A stretch of 64,000 nucleotides of DNA, taken from Pseudomonas fluorescens (GTDB lineage: Bacteria > Pseudomonadota > Gammaproteobacteria > Pseudomonadales > Pseudomonadaceae). Shown piece after piece: positions 27,508 to 36,196 of the stretch; position 1 is the first letter of the stretch; each line of letters opens with the position of its first letter. Location: positions 6,564,501 through 6,628,500 of the forward strand of contig NZ_CP012831.1 in assembly GCF_001307275.1 (NCBI RefSeq), written 5' to 3'. Position numbers and translations under genes: made by a program. The notes under the pieces are model-generated. The model worked only from the letters and a program-made list of their open reading frames with translations. It did not search any database and was not told the DNA's origin.

Positions 27508-28011
27508 TTTTTTTATTCTCTTGTGATCGAACATTGAGACGCGCGCAGGGACAGTCGGTGTTGCTGGTTTTCCCGCCCCTCCTGGAAGCGGCACCGTTTG
27601 GTTGTGTTGATCCACCCTGGGCGAACGTGCGCACTTGCGGTGAAAAGTCGCGCCACGTTACCTGCCTTCCCTCTCGCGTCAGTTACCTGAACGCGCCATC
27701 TCTGTGCCTGATTTCGCCACGTGGGGCATGGCGTTTTGCCTCTTGCCAGGCGTCTGGACCGCGGCATCCAGCTACGTCGTCGAGGGGCGGTAACGAAATA
27801 AACCCTTTAAAAACTTTACTGGGTTAAGTATTTTGCATGCCTATGCCCGGCCTGTTGCTAACCGCAAACCCTGTGGGAGCGAGCTTGCTCGCGATGGCGG
27901 TGGATCAGCCACGTTCAAGTCGACTGAAACACCGCTATCGCGAGCAAGCTCGCTCCCACAGGGCTGGTACGCCAAGGCCTTTAACCTCTTCCTTACGACA
28001 AGGACCCTCCC
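27508..28011. other. Intergenic region upstream of gabP and of the TetR gene
   Basis: This divergent 504-bp gap holds the promoters of gabP (minus) and the TetR regulator (plus) and a REPIN at 27871-27961. Apart from the REPIN I see no gene, and no operator that I can name. Confidence 0.55.
27871..27961. repeat. REPIN (GAGCGAGCTTGCTCGC type)
   Basis: An inverted pair of REP elements with the same core as at 15271 and 21192 and nearly identical spacing. It lies about 50 bases before the TetR-family start. Confidence 0.92.
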
Positions 28012-28623
28012 GTGAGCGGACTGCGTGAACGTCAAAAAGCCGAACGCCGGCAAGCCATCAGCAAGGCGGCGGTCGAACTGTTCGAGCGCCAGGGTTTCCA
28101 GAACACCACCATCGAACAGATCGCCAGCCAGGCCGGCGTATCGGCTCCCACGGTGTTCAAGTACTTCGGCAACAAGCAGGAAATCATCCTGGAAATCCTG
28201 CACGACGCCGACCAGCGCGCGCTCACGGACACCCGCAGCCAGATGCCTGAAATCGAGGACCCGGTTGAAGCGCTGTGTTATCTGGAGCGGCTGTTGACCG
28301 GTTACGCACTGGAGGTCATGCACCCGAGCCTGTGGCGCGAGTTGCTGCCGCTGATCCTGTTTGGTGGCGATAACGGGCTGCCCGAGGGGTACCGCGCCAT
28401 GAACGATGCGCTCAGGGCCGAGATCAGTGGTCTGATCAGGGAATTGCAACAGGCCGGCAAATTACGCGCCGACCTGGACGTCGACCTCGCCGCGTTCCTG
28501 TTGAACGACTATTCGCACTTACAGCTGTTCAGGCTGGTCAACCAGGAACAACCAGACATCGAGGCACACTCCACCCAGGTCCGGCGGATCACCGAATTGC
28601 TCTTCCTGGGCATGCGCGCCTGA
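28012..28623 (+). CDS. TetR/AcrR-family transcriptional regulator
   Basis: This 203-residue repressor-type protein has an N-terminal TetR helix-turn-helix (residues 12-58; FQNTTIEQIASQAGVSAPTV, then FKYFGNKQEIILEI). An all-helical ligand domain follows. It starts with GTG. It converges on the minus-strand gene run for binding protein, porin and hydrolase, and it is divergent from gabP, so either could be its target. The ligand cannot be predicted. Confidence 0.9.
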   Translation: MSGLRERQKAERRQAISKAAVELFERQGFQNTTIEQIASQAGVSAPTVFKYFGNKQEIILEILHDADQRALTDTRSQMPEIEDPVEALCYLERLLTGYALEVMHPSLWRELLPLILFGGDNGLPEGYRAMNDALRAEISGLIRELQQAGKLRADLDVDLAAFLLNDYSHLQLFRLVNQEQPDIEAHSTQVRRITELLFLGMRA

Positions 28624-28674
28624 GGGCGTCACCCACCGATACGGACCCGGCGCCGCAACGCCGGGTCACGCTGA

Positions 28675-29778
28675 TCAGCGATGGGTCTTGATGCCGATCC
28701 AGGTGCGGGTGCGGATCCGCTCCACGGCGGCCGGCACCGGCTCCAGGGCGAACAGGGTCTTGCGCGCCTCGTCCGGCACATACATGGCGGGGTTGTTGCG
28801 AATGTCGGCATTGACCAACGCCGTGGCTTCCTTGTTCGGGTTGGGGTAACCGATCTTGTTGCTGATCCGCGCGATGACATCAGGACGCAAGATGTAATTG
28901 ATGAACGCGTAGGCCTCCTTGGCATGAGGGGCGTTGGTGGGGACCATCATGACGTCCGACCACATCGGCGCACCTTCCTTGGGCAGCGCCATCTCTACCT
29001 TGACCCCCTTCCCTGCGTCTTCGGCCAGTCGCTTGGCCAGGGCCACCCCACCGGACCAACCCACCCCTACGCAGATCTCGCCATTGGCCAGGTCCATGCC
29101 ATAGCGCGATGAGTTGAAGTAGGTGATGTAAGGCCGGACCTTGAGCATGGCCGCCTGCGCCTTTGCATAGTCCTCACGTTTCTGGCTGTTGGGGTCCAGC
29201 CCTTCATAGTGCAAGGCAATGGGCACGATCTCGTTGGCGGCGTCCAGCAGACCGACGCCACAACTGGCCAGCTTGGCCATGTTCTCTTCCTTGAAAAGGA
29301 TGTCCCAGGTGTTCATTTGCACATCGGCACCCAATACCTGGCGTACCTTGTCGACGTTGTAGCCGATCAGGGTCGTGCCCCACAGGTACGGTGCCGCATA
29401 GCGGTTGCCCGGATCGCCCACCGCCTCCAGGGACTTCATGAACTCGGGGTCCAGATGCTGCCAGTTCGGCAACTGGCTGCGGTCCAGGGGCTGGACGGCG
29501 CCGGCGGCGATCAGGTGACTGACGTTGGAGCTGCTCGGGTAGACCACGTCATATCCGGAGTTGCCGGTCAGGAGCTTGGACTCCAATGTCTCGACACTGT
29601 CGAAGACGTCGTAGATGGGACGGATGCCGGTTTCCTCTTCGAAACTCTTGAGGATTTCAGGCGGCAGGTACTCGATCCAATTGTAGATCCGCACCGTCCG
29701 CTCTTCGGCCAGGCTCGCGCCACTGACCAGCATCGAAACGACAGCGCCCAGCAAGGTGTTGCGCAACAGCATGTTCAT
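28675..29778 (-). CDS. Polyamine-type ABC transporter substrate-binding protein (PotF/SpuD-like), orphan
   Basis: This 367-residue periplasmic binding protein has a signal peptide ending near GASLAEERT. The typical PotF/SpuD features follow: RIYNWIEYLPPEIL, then the TGIRPIYDVFDSVETLESKLLTG region and the YDVVYPSS segment. The chosen ATG at 29778 has GGAG nine bases upstream. No ATPase or permease genes are adjacent, so it either feeds a transporter encoded elsewhere or acts as a sensor. It is the last gene of a run with a porin and a serine hydrolase. Confidence 0.9.
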   Translation of the reverse strand: MNMLLRNTLLGAVVSMLVSGASLAEERTVRIYNWIEYLPPEILKSFEEETGIRPIYDVFDSVETLESKLLTGNSGYDVVYPSSSNVSHLIAAGAVQPLDRSQLPNWQHLDPEFMKSLEAVGDPGNRYAAPYLWGTTLIGYNVDKVRQVLGADVQMNTWDILFKEENMAKLASCGVGLLDAANEIVPIALHYEGLDPNSQKREDYAKAQAAMLKVRPYITYFNSSRYGMDLANGEICVGVGWSGGVALAKRLAEDAGKGVKVEMALPKEGAPMWSDVMMVPTNAPHAKEAYAFINYILRPDVIARISNKIGYPNPNKEATALVNADIRNNPAMYVPDEARKTLFALEPVPAAVERIRTRTWIGIKTHR

Positions 29779-29817
29779 GATCAAACACTCCAGCGCGGCC
29801 GCGAAGGCTCGCGGCAC

Positions 29818-31155
29818 TTAATAGCGGTAGGTGAAATAGAGTTCCAGTGCGCTGAATTTCCGGTCGTCGCCGAAGACCTGTTTGGCCGCCGCCATGGGTT
29901 TGACCCAGTTATACGACAGCGAGGTGGACAATGACTTCGACGGCGCCCAATCCAGGAAGACTACACTCTCGTCGGCAAAACGCCGGTCGCTGACGGCGGT
30001 GCCCATGTAGTTTTTTTCGTCGAGCCAGAACTGGTAGTGGATCGCACCGAGGGTGAGGGTTTCGTTGAGGTGGGTCTTGAGTGAGAACTGCTGGACGTTT
30101 TCGTTGCTGTTGAACATCAGGTAGTTGCCGACGACATCGCCGATCAGCCAGGTGCTCCAGTCGACGAAGCCCTTGCTCAACGGATCCCAGGCTTTCTGTC
30201 GGTTGTCCGTGAGGTTGTCGTCGCCGGAAAAACTCGCGTAGCGGTAGCCGATCACCGGGGTCAACGGCAGCGTGCTGAAGGTGTAATCCGCCTGGCCGTA
30301 CCAGGCCTTGGCGTCGTAGTCCACGCCTTCGCCGCTGCCCCGCTCCAGGGCATATTCGGCGTTGAGGGTCAGGTCCGGGATACCCGGGAGCCTGGCGCTC
30401 AAGGCCCTGACGTTGTACACCAGCATGCCATCGCGGCGACGCGGCAAGGTACTGCCCTTGGGCCCCATGGCCTTGACCTTCAACGCGGTGGCGCCCAGCG
30501 TCACCTGGTCGTCGAGGTTGTAGTCCAGGTTCACGCCGCTCATGCGAAAGTCCCCCAGGTCGCTGTCCGTCCCCAGACTGAAGCCCTGGACCTTCAATGC
30601 GCCATGGTCCCAGGCGACCACCGCCGAATCCTTGAAGGCGGTGCGTGGCGCGAGCCAATAGGCGCCGTCGTTCAACTGGTCGAGGTTGCCATCCATCACG
30701 ATGAAACCGTTGCCGATCATGTAGTTCTGGCGACCGCCCGTGACCGTCCACTCCCCGGCGCGGAAACCGCCATAGAACTCTTCGGTCGAGACCTTGCCGT
30801 CGGAACTGCGGGTGAAGCCACCGGCATCGCCATCCCCGAAGGTGGTCGCCCCCACCAGGGAGCCGCCGGCCAGCAGGCTGAAATCCGGCTGCACGGCATA
30901 CTCCAACTTGACGCCCGGCTTGACGTAGAACTCCTGCCAGTCGATTTTCGTGCCGCCATTCTTGCCGCTGCGCATGTCCACCACACCGCCGCCAAAGTTG
31001 ACGTTGCGGGTGGACAGGACCGCGCCACCAGCCGTTAAGTTGACCTCGCCCTTGAGGTTGCCCTCCTCGAAGGTGTAGCCCGCCCAGGCAACCTGGGCGG
31101 TCAAGGGTAACCCGAGCACGAGGAACGTTCGGGACAAACGCATCATGGAAACCAT
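29818..31155 (-). CDS. Outer-membrane beta-barrel porin, alginate-export/OprD-like superfamily
   Basis: This 445-residue protein has a signal peptide (cleavage near VAWAGYTF). The rest is alternating amphipathic strands ending in LYFTYRY, the aromatic C-terminus expected of a barrel. The Gly/Asp-rich turn pattern fits the alginate-export-domain family of porins. AGGAG lies upstream of the ATG at 31155. It is followed 39 bases later by the binding-protein gene, so the two probably supply outer-membrane and periplasmic uptake steps for one substrate. Confidence 0.82.
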   Translation of the reverse strand: MVSMMRLSRTFLVLGLPLTAQVAWAGYTFEEGNLKGEVNLTAGGAVLSTRNVNFGGGVVDMRSGKNGGTKIDWQEFYVKPGVKLEYAVQPDFSLLAGGSLVGATTFGDGDAGGFTRSSDGKVSTEEFYGGFRAGEWTVTGGRQNYMIGNGFIVMDGNLDQLNDGAYWLAPRTAFKDSAVVAWDHGALKVQGFSLGTDSDLGDFRMSGVNLDYNLDDQVTLGATALKVKAMGPKGSTLPRRRDGMLVYNVRALSARLPGIPDLTLNAEYALERGSGEGVDYDAKAWYGQADYTFSTLPLTPVIGYRYASFSGDDNLTDNRQKAWDPLSKGFVDWSTWLIGDVVGNYLMFNSNENVQQFSLKTHLNETLTLGAIHYQFWLDEKNYMGTAVSDRRFADESVVFLDWAPSKSLSTSLSYNWVKPMAAAKQVFGDDRKFSALELYFTYRY

Positions 31156-31270
31156 ATGGAGCTCCTGTTGATTATTGTTGTTACAGGGCAGTGAATGGCG
31201 GCGCAAACGCGCGCCAACACCTGGCTGGGCCGGGTGAGCGGAACGAAACTCTTGTGTTTATCGGATGAAC

Positions 31271-32533
31271 TCAGGGCGTCAGTTGCGCCGCGATGGCACG
31301 CAGCATGCGCACGCTGTCGCCGTCGAAGGGACTGACGGCGTCGCCCAGGGACGACTGCTTGACGATCACCACGCCGGACGGTTTGTCGATGAACAGGTAT
31401 TGGCCATGGATGCCACCGGCCATGAGCGCCTGGCTGTGGTCGTTGAAGACATACCACTGGCTGCGGTAGGACGCGCCGGGGGTCCAGCTCGAAAAGTCGG
31501 CGCAGGCGGCATAGATGGCGGGGTCGGCGCCAGCGGCGATACCAGCGAGCGCCTCGGCCGAGAGCAATTGTCGCCCCTGCTGGCGGCCATCGTTGGCCAG
31601 CAGGCGGCCGAAGCGCGCCATGTCACGCAAGGTCGCGCTGAACCCGGCACCGGCCACGCTGCGGCCCCAGGGATCCGCCAGAAAGTAGCCGTCACGTTCA
31701 CAGCCCAACTGGCTCCAGACCTCCTGCAGCAACTGATGACAGGCCTTGCCAGACGCCCGCTCCATGACCCAGGCCAATGCCTCGGTGGTGGCCGTCACGT
31801 AATGGAAAAAACCGCCGTGATTGCCGCGCTTTCTCAATGACGGCAAGTACTGGTACAGGGATTCGAACGTCGCGTACTGCGCTGGCGCCGGCTGGAAACC
31901 GCAGGCATAGCCGTATTGGGAGCTCTCTGAATCCGGGTCCTCATAGACCTCGCTGTAATCGACGGCCACGGCCATGTCGAACAGCTGGCGCACGGTCGCA
32001 TCGCCGAACGCGCTGCCCGTCAGTTCCGGTACGTAATGGGCGGCCGTCAGCGTCGGGTCCAACAGGCCTTCGCAGACCAGTTGCTCGCCCAGGGCACCGA
32101 TCAGCGACTTGGTCACCGAAAACATGATGTGCCGGTCCTGGGGGCACTGGCCATTGAAGTAGCGCTCGAACAGCACGGTGTCGCCCTTGAGGACCAGGAA
32201 CCCATCGGTCTGGCTGGCGATCAGGTGGTCGATCACGCTGATGCTCAAGCCACACTCGCTGTCGAAGTGCAGCTCATCCAGCGGCTGGAGCGCCTGCTTG
32301 AACGCGCTGACCGGCCCGGTGCCGGCCCGCACATCAATGGAAGGACGCAAGCGCGCCAGGTTGCGAAAGCCCCATTGGCTGTACGGCGGGCTCATCCAGT
32401 TGTGCCAGGTGACGCGGCGGTGGGGTTCGGCGGGAAAGCCTTGCATGAGCGAAGGCGCCAGGCGTGCGTCAGAAGGCGATTCGTGAGTCTCGACGTAGAG
32501 ACTGGCCAGTGAAGGCACGGTGTTCTGATTCAT
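31271..32533 (-). CDS. Beta-lactamase-fold serine hydrolase, NylB-like
   Basis: This 420-residue protein has the class C beta-lactamase/penicillin-binding fold with nucleophile S139-V-T-K142. A Tyr motif is seen in FFHYVTATTEALAWVMERASGK. Homologous enzymes include 6-aminohexanoate-dimer hydrolase (NylB), which cleaves linear amides of omega-amino acids, as well as esterases and D-aminopeptidases. No signal peptide is apparent, so it is probably cytoplasmic. It heads the minus-strand run hydrolase, porin, binding protein. The real substrate is unknown; an amide of an amino acid or polyamine is an inference from context. Confidence 0.85.
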   Translation of the reverse strand: MNQNTVPSLASLYVETHESPSDARLAPSLMQGFPAEPHRRVTWHNWMSPPYSQWGFRNLARLRPSIDVRAGTGPVSAFKQALQPLDELHFDSECGLSISVIDHLIASQTDGFLVLKGDTVLFERYFNGQCPQDRHIMFSVTKSLIGALGEQLVCEGLLDPTLTAAHYVPELTGSAFGDATVRQLFDMAVAVDYSEVYEDPDSESSQYGYACGFQPAPAQYATFESLYQYLPSLRKRGNHGGFFHYVTATTEALAWVMERASGKACHQLLQEVWSQLGCERDGYFLADPWGRSVAGAGFSATLRDMARFGRLLANDGRQQGRQLLSAEALAGIAAGADPAIYAACADFSSWTPGASYRSQWYVFNDHSQALMAGGIHGQYLFIDKPSGVVIVKQSSLGDAVSPFDGDSVRMLRAIAAQLTP

Positions 32534-32849
32534 TGGGTTGCCCCTGCGAAATGACTCTGCGTGAAAGCAGATGCAGGAGAATAATTACCCGATGTAATTT
32601 TTTAGTCAATAAAACTTTTTACCGTCATTGCTTACCTATCTGGGTCCCGTGACCACCGTGCCCGAGGGAGCAAGCCTCGCTCTCACCGTCGGCCCAGTCC
32701 TAAGCAAATAACTTAAAGTTATTTATTATCATTTTTTTAGATCATTTAGATTAAGCCTTAAGCCCAAAGGCTTCCCGCGGTGATGCCATCAAGGAACGTT
32801 GGCACTCACCCACCTTCCGTCACGGCAATCTCATTAACGGGCCACCGTC
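32534..32849. other. AT-rich divergent intergenic region
   Basis: This 316-bp region separates the minus-strand hydrolase from the plus-strand SfnR-like activator. It is much richer in A and T than its surroundings and contains a 19-bp perfect palindrome. Promoters for both directions must lie here. I see no gene. Confidence 0.6.
32706..32724. promoter_or_regulatory. Perfect 19-bp palindrome upstream of the SfnR-like gene
   Basis: AAATAACTTAAAGTTATTT is a 9-1-9 perfect palindrome about 125 bases upstream of the activator start. The symmetry and setting suggest a dimeric regulator site; the known CysB control of sfnR makes a sulfur-responsive regulator a candidate. The binder is unproven. Confidence 0.5.
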
Positions 32850-33953
32850 ATGCAGCTTCTAACGCTACCTCCCTCCCCCGGCCTGGCCACCTCGATTCGT
32901 GCCACGGCCCAGGTCTTCGAAGACCCCACCTCCCGCGCCTTGCTGGAACACCTGCAACAAGTGGCGCCCAGTGATGCCAGCGTGTTGATCATCGGCCAAA
33001 CCGGCACCGGCAAGGAACTGGTGGCGCGCCACGTGCACAACCTCAGCGCCCGTCGCCACAAGCCGTTCGTTGCGGTCAACTGCGGGGCGTTTTCCGAGAC
33101 CCTGGTGGAGGCCGAGTTGTTCGGCCATGAAAAAGGCGCCTTTACCGGTGCGTTGACGGCCAAGGCCGGCTGGTTCGAGGAAGCGGATGGCGGCACCCTG
33201 TTCCTCGATGAAATCGGTGATTTGCCGCTGCCGATCCAGGTCAAGTTGCTCCGGGTATTGCAGGAGCGCGAAGTGGTTCGACTGGGTTCGCGCAAGAGCA
33301 TCAAGATCGATGTGCGTGTATTGGCGGCCACCAACGTACAGCTGGAAAAAGCCATCAATGCCGGGCACTTTCGCGAAGACCTCTATTACCGCCTGAACGT
33401 GGTCAGCCTGGCGCTCAAGCCGCTGCGCGAACGTCCCGGCGACATCCTGCCGTTGATACGCCACTTCATCGCGCAGTACAGCCACAGGCTCGGTCACGGC
33501 GAGGTGACGCTGGATGCCCAGGCGCAGCGCAAGTTGCTCGACTATTCCTGGCCGGGGAATATCCGCGAACTGGAAAACGTCATTCACCACACGCTGCTGA
33601 TTTGCCGCAGCAAAGTAATTGGTGTGCAGGACCTGCACCTGTCGAACTTTCGTATCGAGCGCCAGGACAACCCACCGCAAGCAGCCCCTCAAAGTGCAGA
33701 GGAGCTCTTGCAGAAAGCCTTCGAGAAGCTGCTCGAGCAGGAGCATGGCGATGTGTATGAAAAGGTCGAGGCCGAGTTGTTGCGCACCGCCTACCGATAC
33801 GCCAATTGCAATCAGGTCCATACCGCCAGCCTGTTGGGCCTGAGTCGCAATGTCACCCGCACGTTGCTGATCAGGATTGGCGAACTGGTGGTCAACAAAC
33901 GCCGTCCCACGCTCAGTACGCGGGACGGCCAGGTGGTCAATCTTTCAACCTGA
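32850..33953 (+). CDS. sfnR: Sigma-54-dependent activator, SfnR-like
   Basis: This 367-residue enhancer-binding protein starts almost directly with the AAA+ domain: Walker A GQTGTGKE near residue 49, the sigma-54 contact loop GAFTGA near 94, and Walker B GGTLFLDEIGD. There is no N-terminal receiver, PAS or GAF domain. A Fis-type helix-turn-helix (VHTASLLGLSRNVTRTLLIRIG) lies near 325-347. This short architecture and the nearby sfnG and sfnB genes match SfnR, which activates dimethyl-sulfone utilisation under sulfate starvation. Without a sensor domain, control is likely through its own expression. Its 3' end overlaps the convergent livF-like gene by 9 bases. Confidence 0.85.
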   Translation: MQLLTLPPSPGLATSIRATAQVFEDPTSRALLEHLQQVAPSDASVLIIGQTGTGKELVARHVHNLSARRHKPFVAVNCGAFSETLVEAELFGHEKGAFTGALTAKAGWFEEADGGTLFLDEIGDLPLPIQVKLLRVLQEREVVRLGSRKSIKIDVRVLAATNVQLEKAINAGHFREDLYYRLNVVSLALKPLRERPGDILPLIRHFIAQYSHRLGHGEVTLDAQAQRKLLDYSWPGNIRELENVIHHTLLICRSKVIGVQDLHLSNFRIERQDNPPQAAPQSAEELLQKAFEKLLEQEHGDVYEKVEAELLRTAYRYANCNQVHTASLLGLSRNVTRTLLIRIGELVVNKRRPTLSTRDGQVVNLST

Positions 33954-34742
33954 TCGCGCCCCGACGCCCAAGGGCTCCTCAGCCCTCGCCCCGGCCCGCG
34001 CGCCCAGGTAGAAGTCCTGGAGATCGCTGCGGGCCGCCAGTTGTTCGGCGCTGCCTTCACTGACCACCCGACCGCTTTCCAACACGTAGCCGTGGTGGGC
34101 GTAACGCAGGGCGACATTGATGTTCTGCTCGGCGATCAAGAAGCTCACACCATCACGTTGATTGAGTTGCCGGACGATCTCGAAGATTTCCTCGACGATC
34201 TGCGGCGCCAGGCCCATCGACGGTTCGTCCAGCAAGACCAGTTGCGGCCTGGCCATCAGCGCGCGGCCTATCGCGATCATCTGTTGCTCGCCGCCCGAGG
34301 TGTAGCCGGCCAGACTTTTGCGCCGCAGTTTCAGCCGAGGGAAATGGCCATAGACCAATTCCAGGTCAGCCAGCAACTGGCGTCGCGGCACCTGGCGCGC
34401 CAGGGCGCCGGCCAGCAGGTTTTCCTCCACGGTCAACTGGGCAAAGCAATGCCGACCTTCCAGCACTTGCACCAAGCCGCTCGCCGCCAAGGTGTGAGGG
34501 GCGCTGCGGGTCACGTCTTTCCCCTGGTAGACGATCCGCCCCCGTACCACCTCGCCCCGCTCGGCGCGCACCAGATTGGAAGCCGCCTTCAGCGTGGTGC
34601 TTTTACCCGCGCCGTTGGCGCCCAGCAGCACCACGACCTGGCCTTTTTCCACCTCCAGCGACACACTGCGCACCGCCAGGATGGTCTGTTCGTAGAGCAC
34701 TTCAATATCGTCGATCTGCAGGATCGGCACGTTCGTCGCCAT
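33945..34742 (-). CDS. Branched-chain-amino-acid-type ABC transporter ATPase, LivF-like
   Basis: This 265-residue ATPase has Walker A GANGAGKST, the LivF-type signature YTSGGEQQMIAIGRALM and Walker B LVLLDEPSMGLAP. I chose the ATG at 34742 (MATNVPILQIDD), since the residues before it are not family-like. It is the last gene of the long minus-strand sulfur operon and completes the importer with LivG, LivH, LivM and the binding protein. The substrate is probably an organosulfur compound, inferred only from co-location with sfnG and msuE. Confidence 0.92.
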   Translation of the reverse strand: MATNVPILQIDDIEVLYEQTILAVRSVSLEVEKGQVVVLLGANGAGKSTTLKAASNLVRAERGEVVRGRIVYQGKDVTRSAPHTLAASGLVQVLEGRHCFAQLTVEENLLAGALARQVPRRQLLADLELVYGHFPRLKLRRKSLAGYTSGGEQQMIAIGRALMARPQLVLLDEPSMGLAPQIVEEIFEIVRQLNQRDGVSFLIAEQNINVALRYAHHGYVLESGRVVSEGSAEQLAARSDLQDFYLGARAGARAEEPLGVGARSG

Positions 34743-34798
34743 GCTGTTTCGCCTTTTCAGACAGCGACCGGACGCGTGCGCCCGGTTGCCGCGATGCC

Positions 34799-36124
34799 TC
34801 AGGATTCCTTGCTGCAATCACGCGGGGTAATGCCTTTTTCCCGGGCGTACTGGTGCGAAGACGCTTCGATGATCGGCCGCAACAGGGCGCGGTCGGCCTG
34901 CACCCAGTCACTGATCAGCTTCCACTGGGTACCGTCCCATTGCTGGAAACGCACCGCACCGCCGCCTTCATGGTCCGAGCACGACAACTGCAACGGCTGC
35001 ACCAGGCCCAACGCCCCCAGTTCCTTGAGCCGGGCGTCGTCGAGCTTGAGGTTCTCGAAGCCCCAACGCACCTGCTCACCCGTCAGGGGTTGCTTGCCGA
35101 ATTTCTGCTGGGCAATGCGCAGCGCTTCTACGTTGAGGATGCCGTTGACCACGCCGAGGTTGTAGTACACGGTGCCGAACCGCTTGGGATCGGCCAGGTC
35201 GCCATGGCCGGCGTCGACCACTTGCTGCTTGATGCCCTGCAGCACCGGGAAATCAGTACCTGAAGGGTGCGTGGTGATGGCGATGAAGCCCTTGGCCGCG
35301 GCACCGGCCGGCGCGGCGTCATCTTCGGAGTTGCTCCAGATGTTGCCGATGATGTGGTCGGCCGGGAAACCGACTTTCTGCGCGGTTTTCAGCGCCACCG
35401 GGTTCATCACCCCCCAACCGCGCAAGATCACCCAATCGGGTTTTTCCCGGCGGATATTCAGCCACTGCGACTGCTGCTCGTTGCCTGGGTGCGGCACCTC
35501 CAGCAAGGTCAGCGCAAAACCGTACTTGTCGGCCAGGGTTTGCAGGACCTCATTGGTTTCCTTGCCATAGGGCGAACCGTGATACAGGGTGACGATCTTC
35601 AAGCCCTTGAGCTTGTCCAACCCGCCGGCGCGCTGGCCGATGTAATTGATGATCGCCGAGACCTCGGAATACGGGTTCAACTGCAACGGGAAAACGTAGG
35701 GGAACACGCTGCCATCGGTGGAATCCGTACGCCCATGGTTGATGGTGATCAGCGGCAGTTTGTCGGCCGTCGAGCGCTCCAGCGTGGCGTAGGCGATACC
35801 CACCGACAGCGGGTTGGTGGCAGCCGCCGGCGCGCCGTTCAAGCCTTTCTTCAGGCGTTCGTAGCACTCCACGCCTTTCTCGACCACGTATTCGGTCTCG
35901 CACTCACTCCAGGTCAGCTTGACGCCGTTCACGCCGCCATTGGCGTTGACATACTTGAGGTAGTCGATGAAGCCGCCGAAAAAACCGGTGCCGCCGGCTG
36001 CATAAGGGCCGACGCGATAGCTTTGCAGCGGGAAGTATTGCTCGTTGTCCGCCTGGACGGTGAACGCCGCGGCGGTGAGGCTCAGGGCCAGTGCCAGGCT
36101 GCTGGCGAATGATCGTTTGAACAT
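34799..36124 (-). CDS. ABC transporter periplasmic substrate-binding protein, LivK-like
   Basis: This 441-residue type I periplasmic binding protein (Peripla_BP_6 family) has a signal peptide ending near FTVQADNEQ. The mature protein opens with FPLQSYRVGPYAAGGTGFFGGFIDYLKYVN. It is longer than amino-acid binders such as LivJ (about 345 residues mature), in the range seen for urea-, amide- and aromatic-acid-type members. The ATG at 36124 is the start that gives the signal peptide. It lies between LivM- and LivF-like genes. Confidence 0.92.
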   Translation of the reverse strand: MFKRSFASSLALALSLTAAAFTVQADNEQYFPLQSYRVGPYAAGGTGFFGGFIDYLKYVNANGGVNGVKLTWSECETEYVVEKGVECYERLKKGLNGAPAAATNPLSVGIAYATLERSTADKLPLITINHGRTDSTDGSVFPYVFPLQLNPYSEVSAIINYIGQRAGGLDKLKGLKIVTLYHGSPYGKETNEVLQTLADKYGFALTLLEVPHPGNEQQSQWLNIRREKPDWVILRGWGVMNPVALKTAQKVGFPADHIIGNIWSNSEDDAAPAGAAAKGFIAITTHPSGTDFPVLQGIKQQVVDAGHGDLADPKRFGTVYYNLGVVNGILNVEALRIAQQKFGKQPLTGEQVRWGFENLKLDDARLKELGALGLVQPLQLSCSDHEGGGAVRFQQWDGTQWKLISDWVQADRALLRPIIEASSHQYAREKGITPRDCSKES

Positions 36125-36196
36125 CGAATTTTCCTTGTTATGAAGCCATGGATAAGCCAACAAAATGGAACTGCAAACCCGCGTTGTGCGGTTCGC

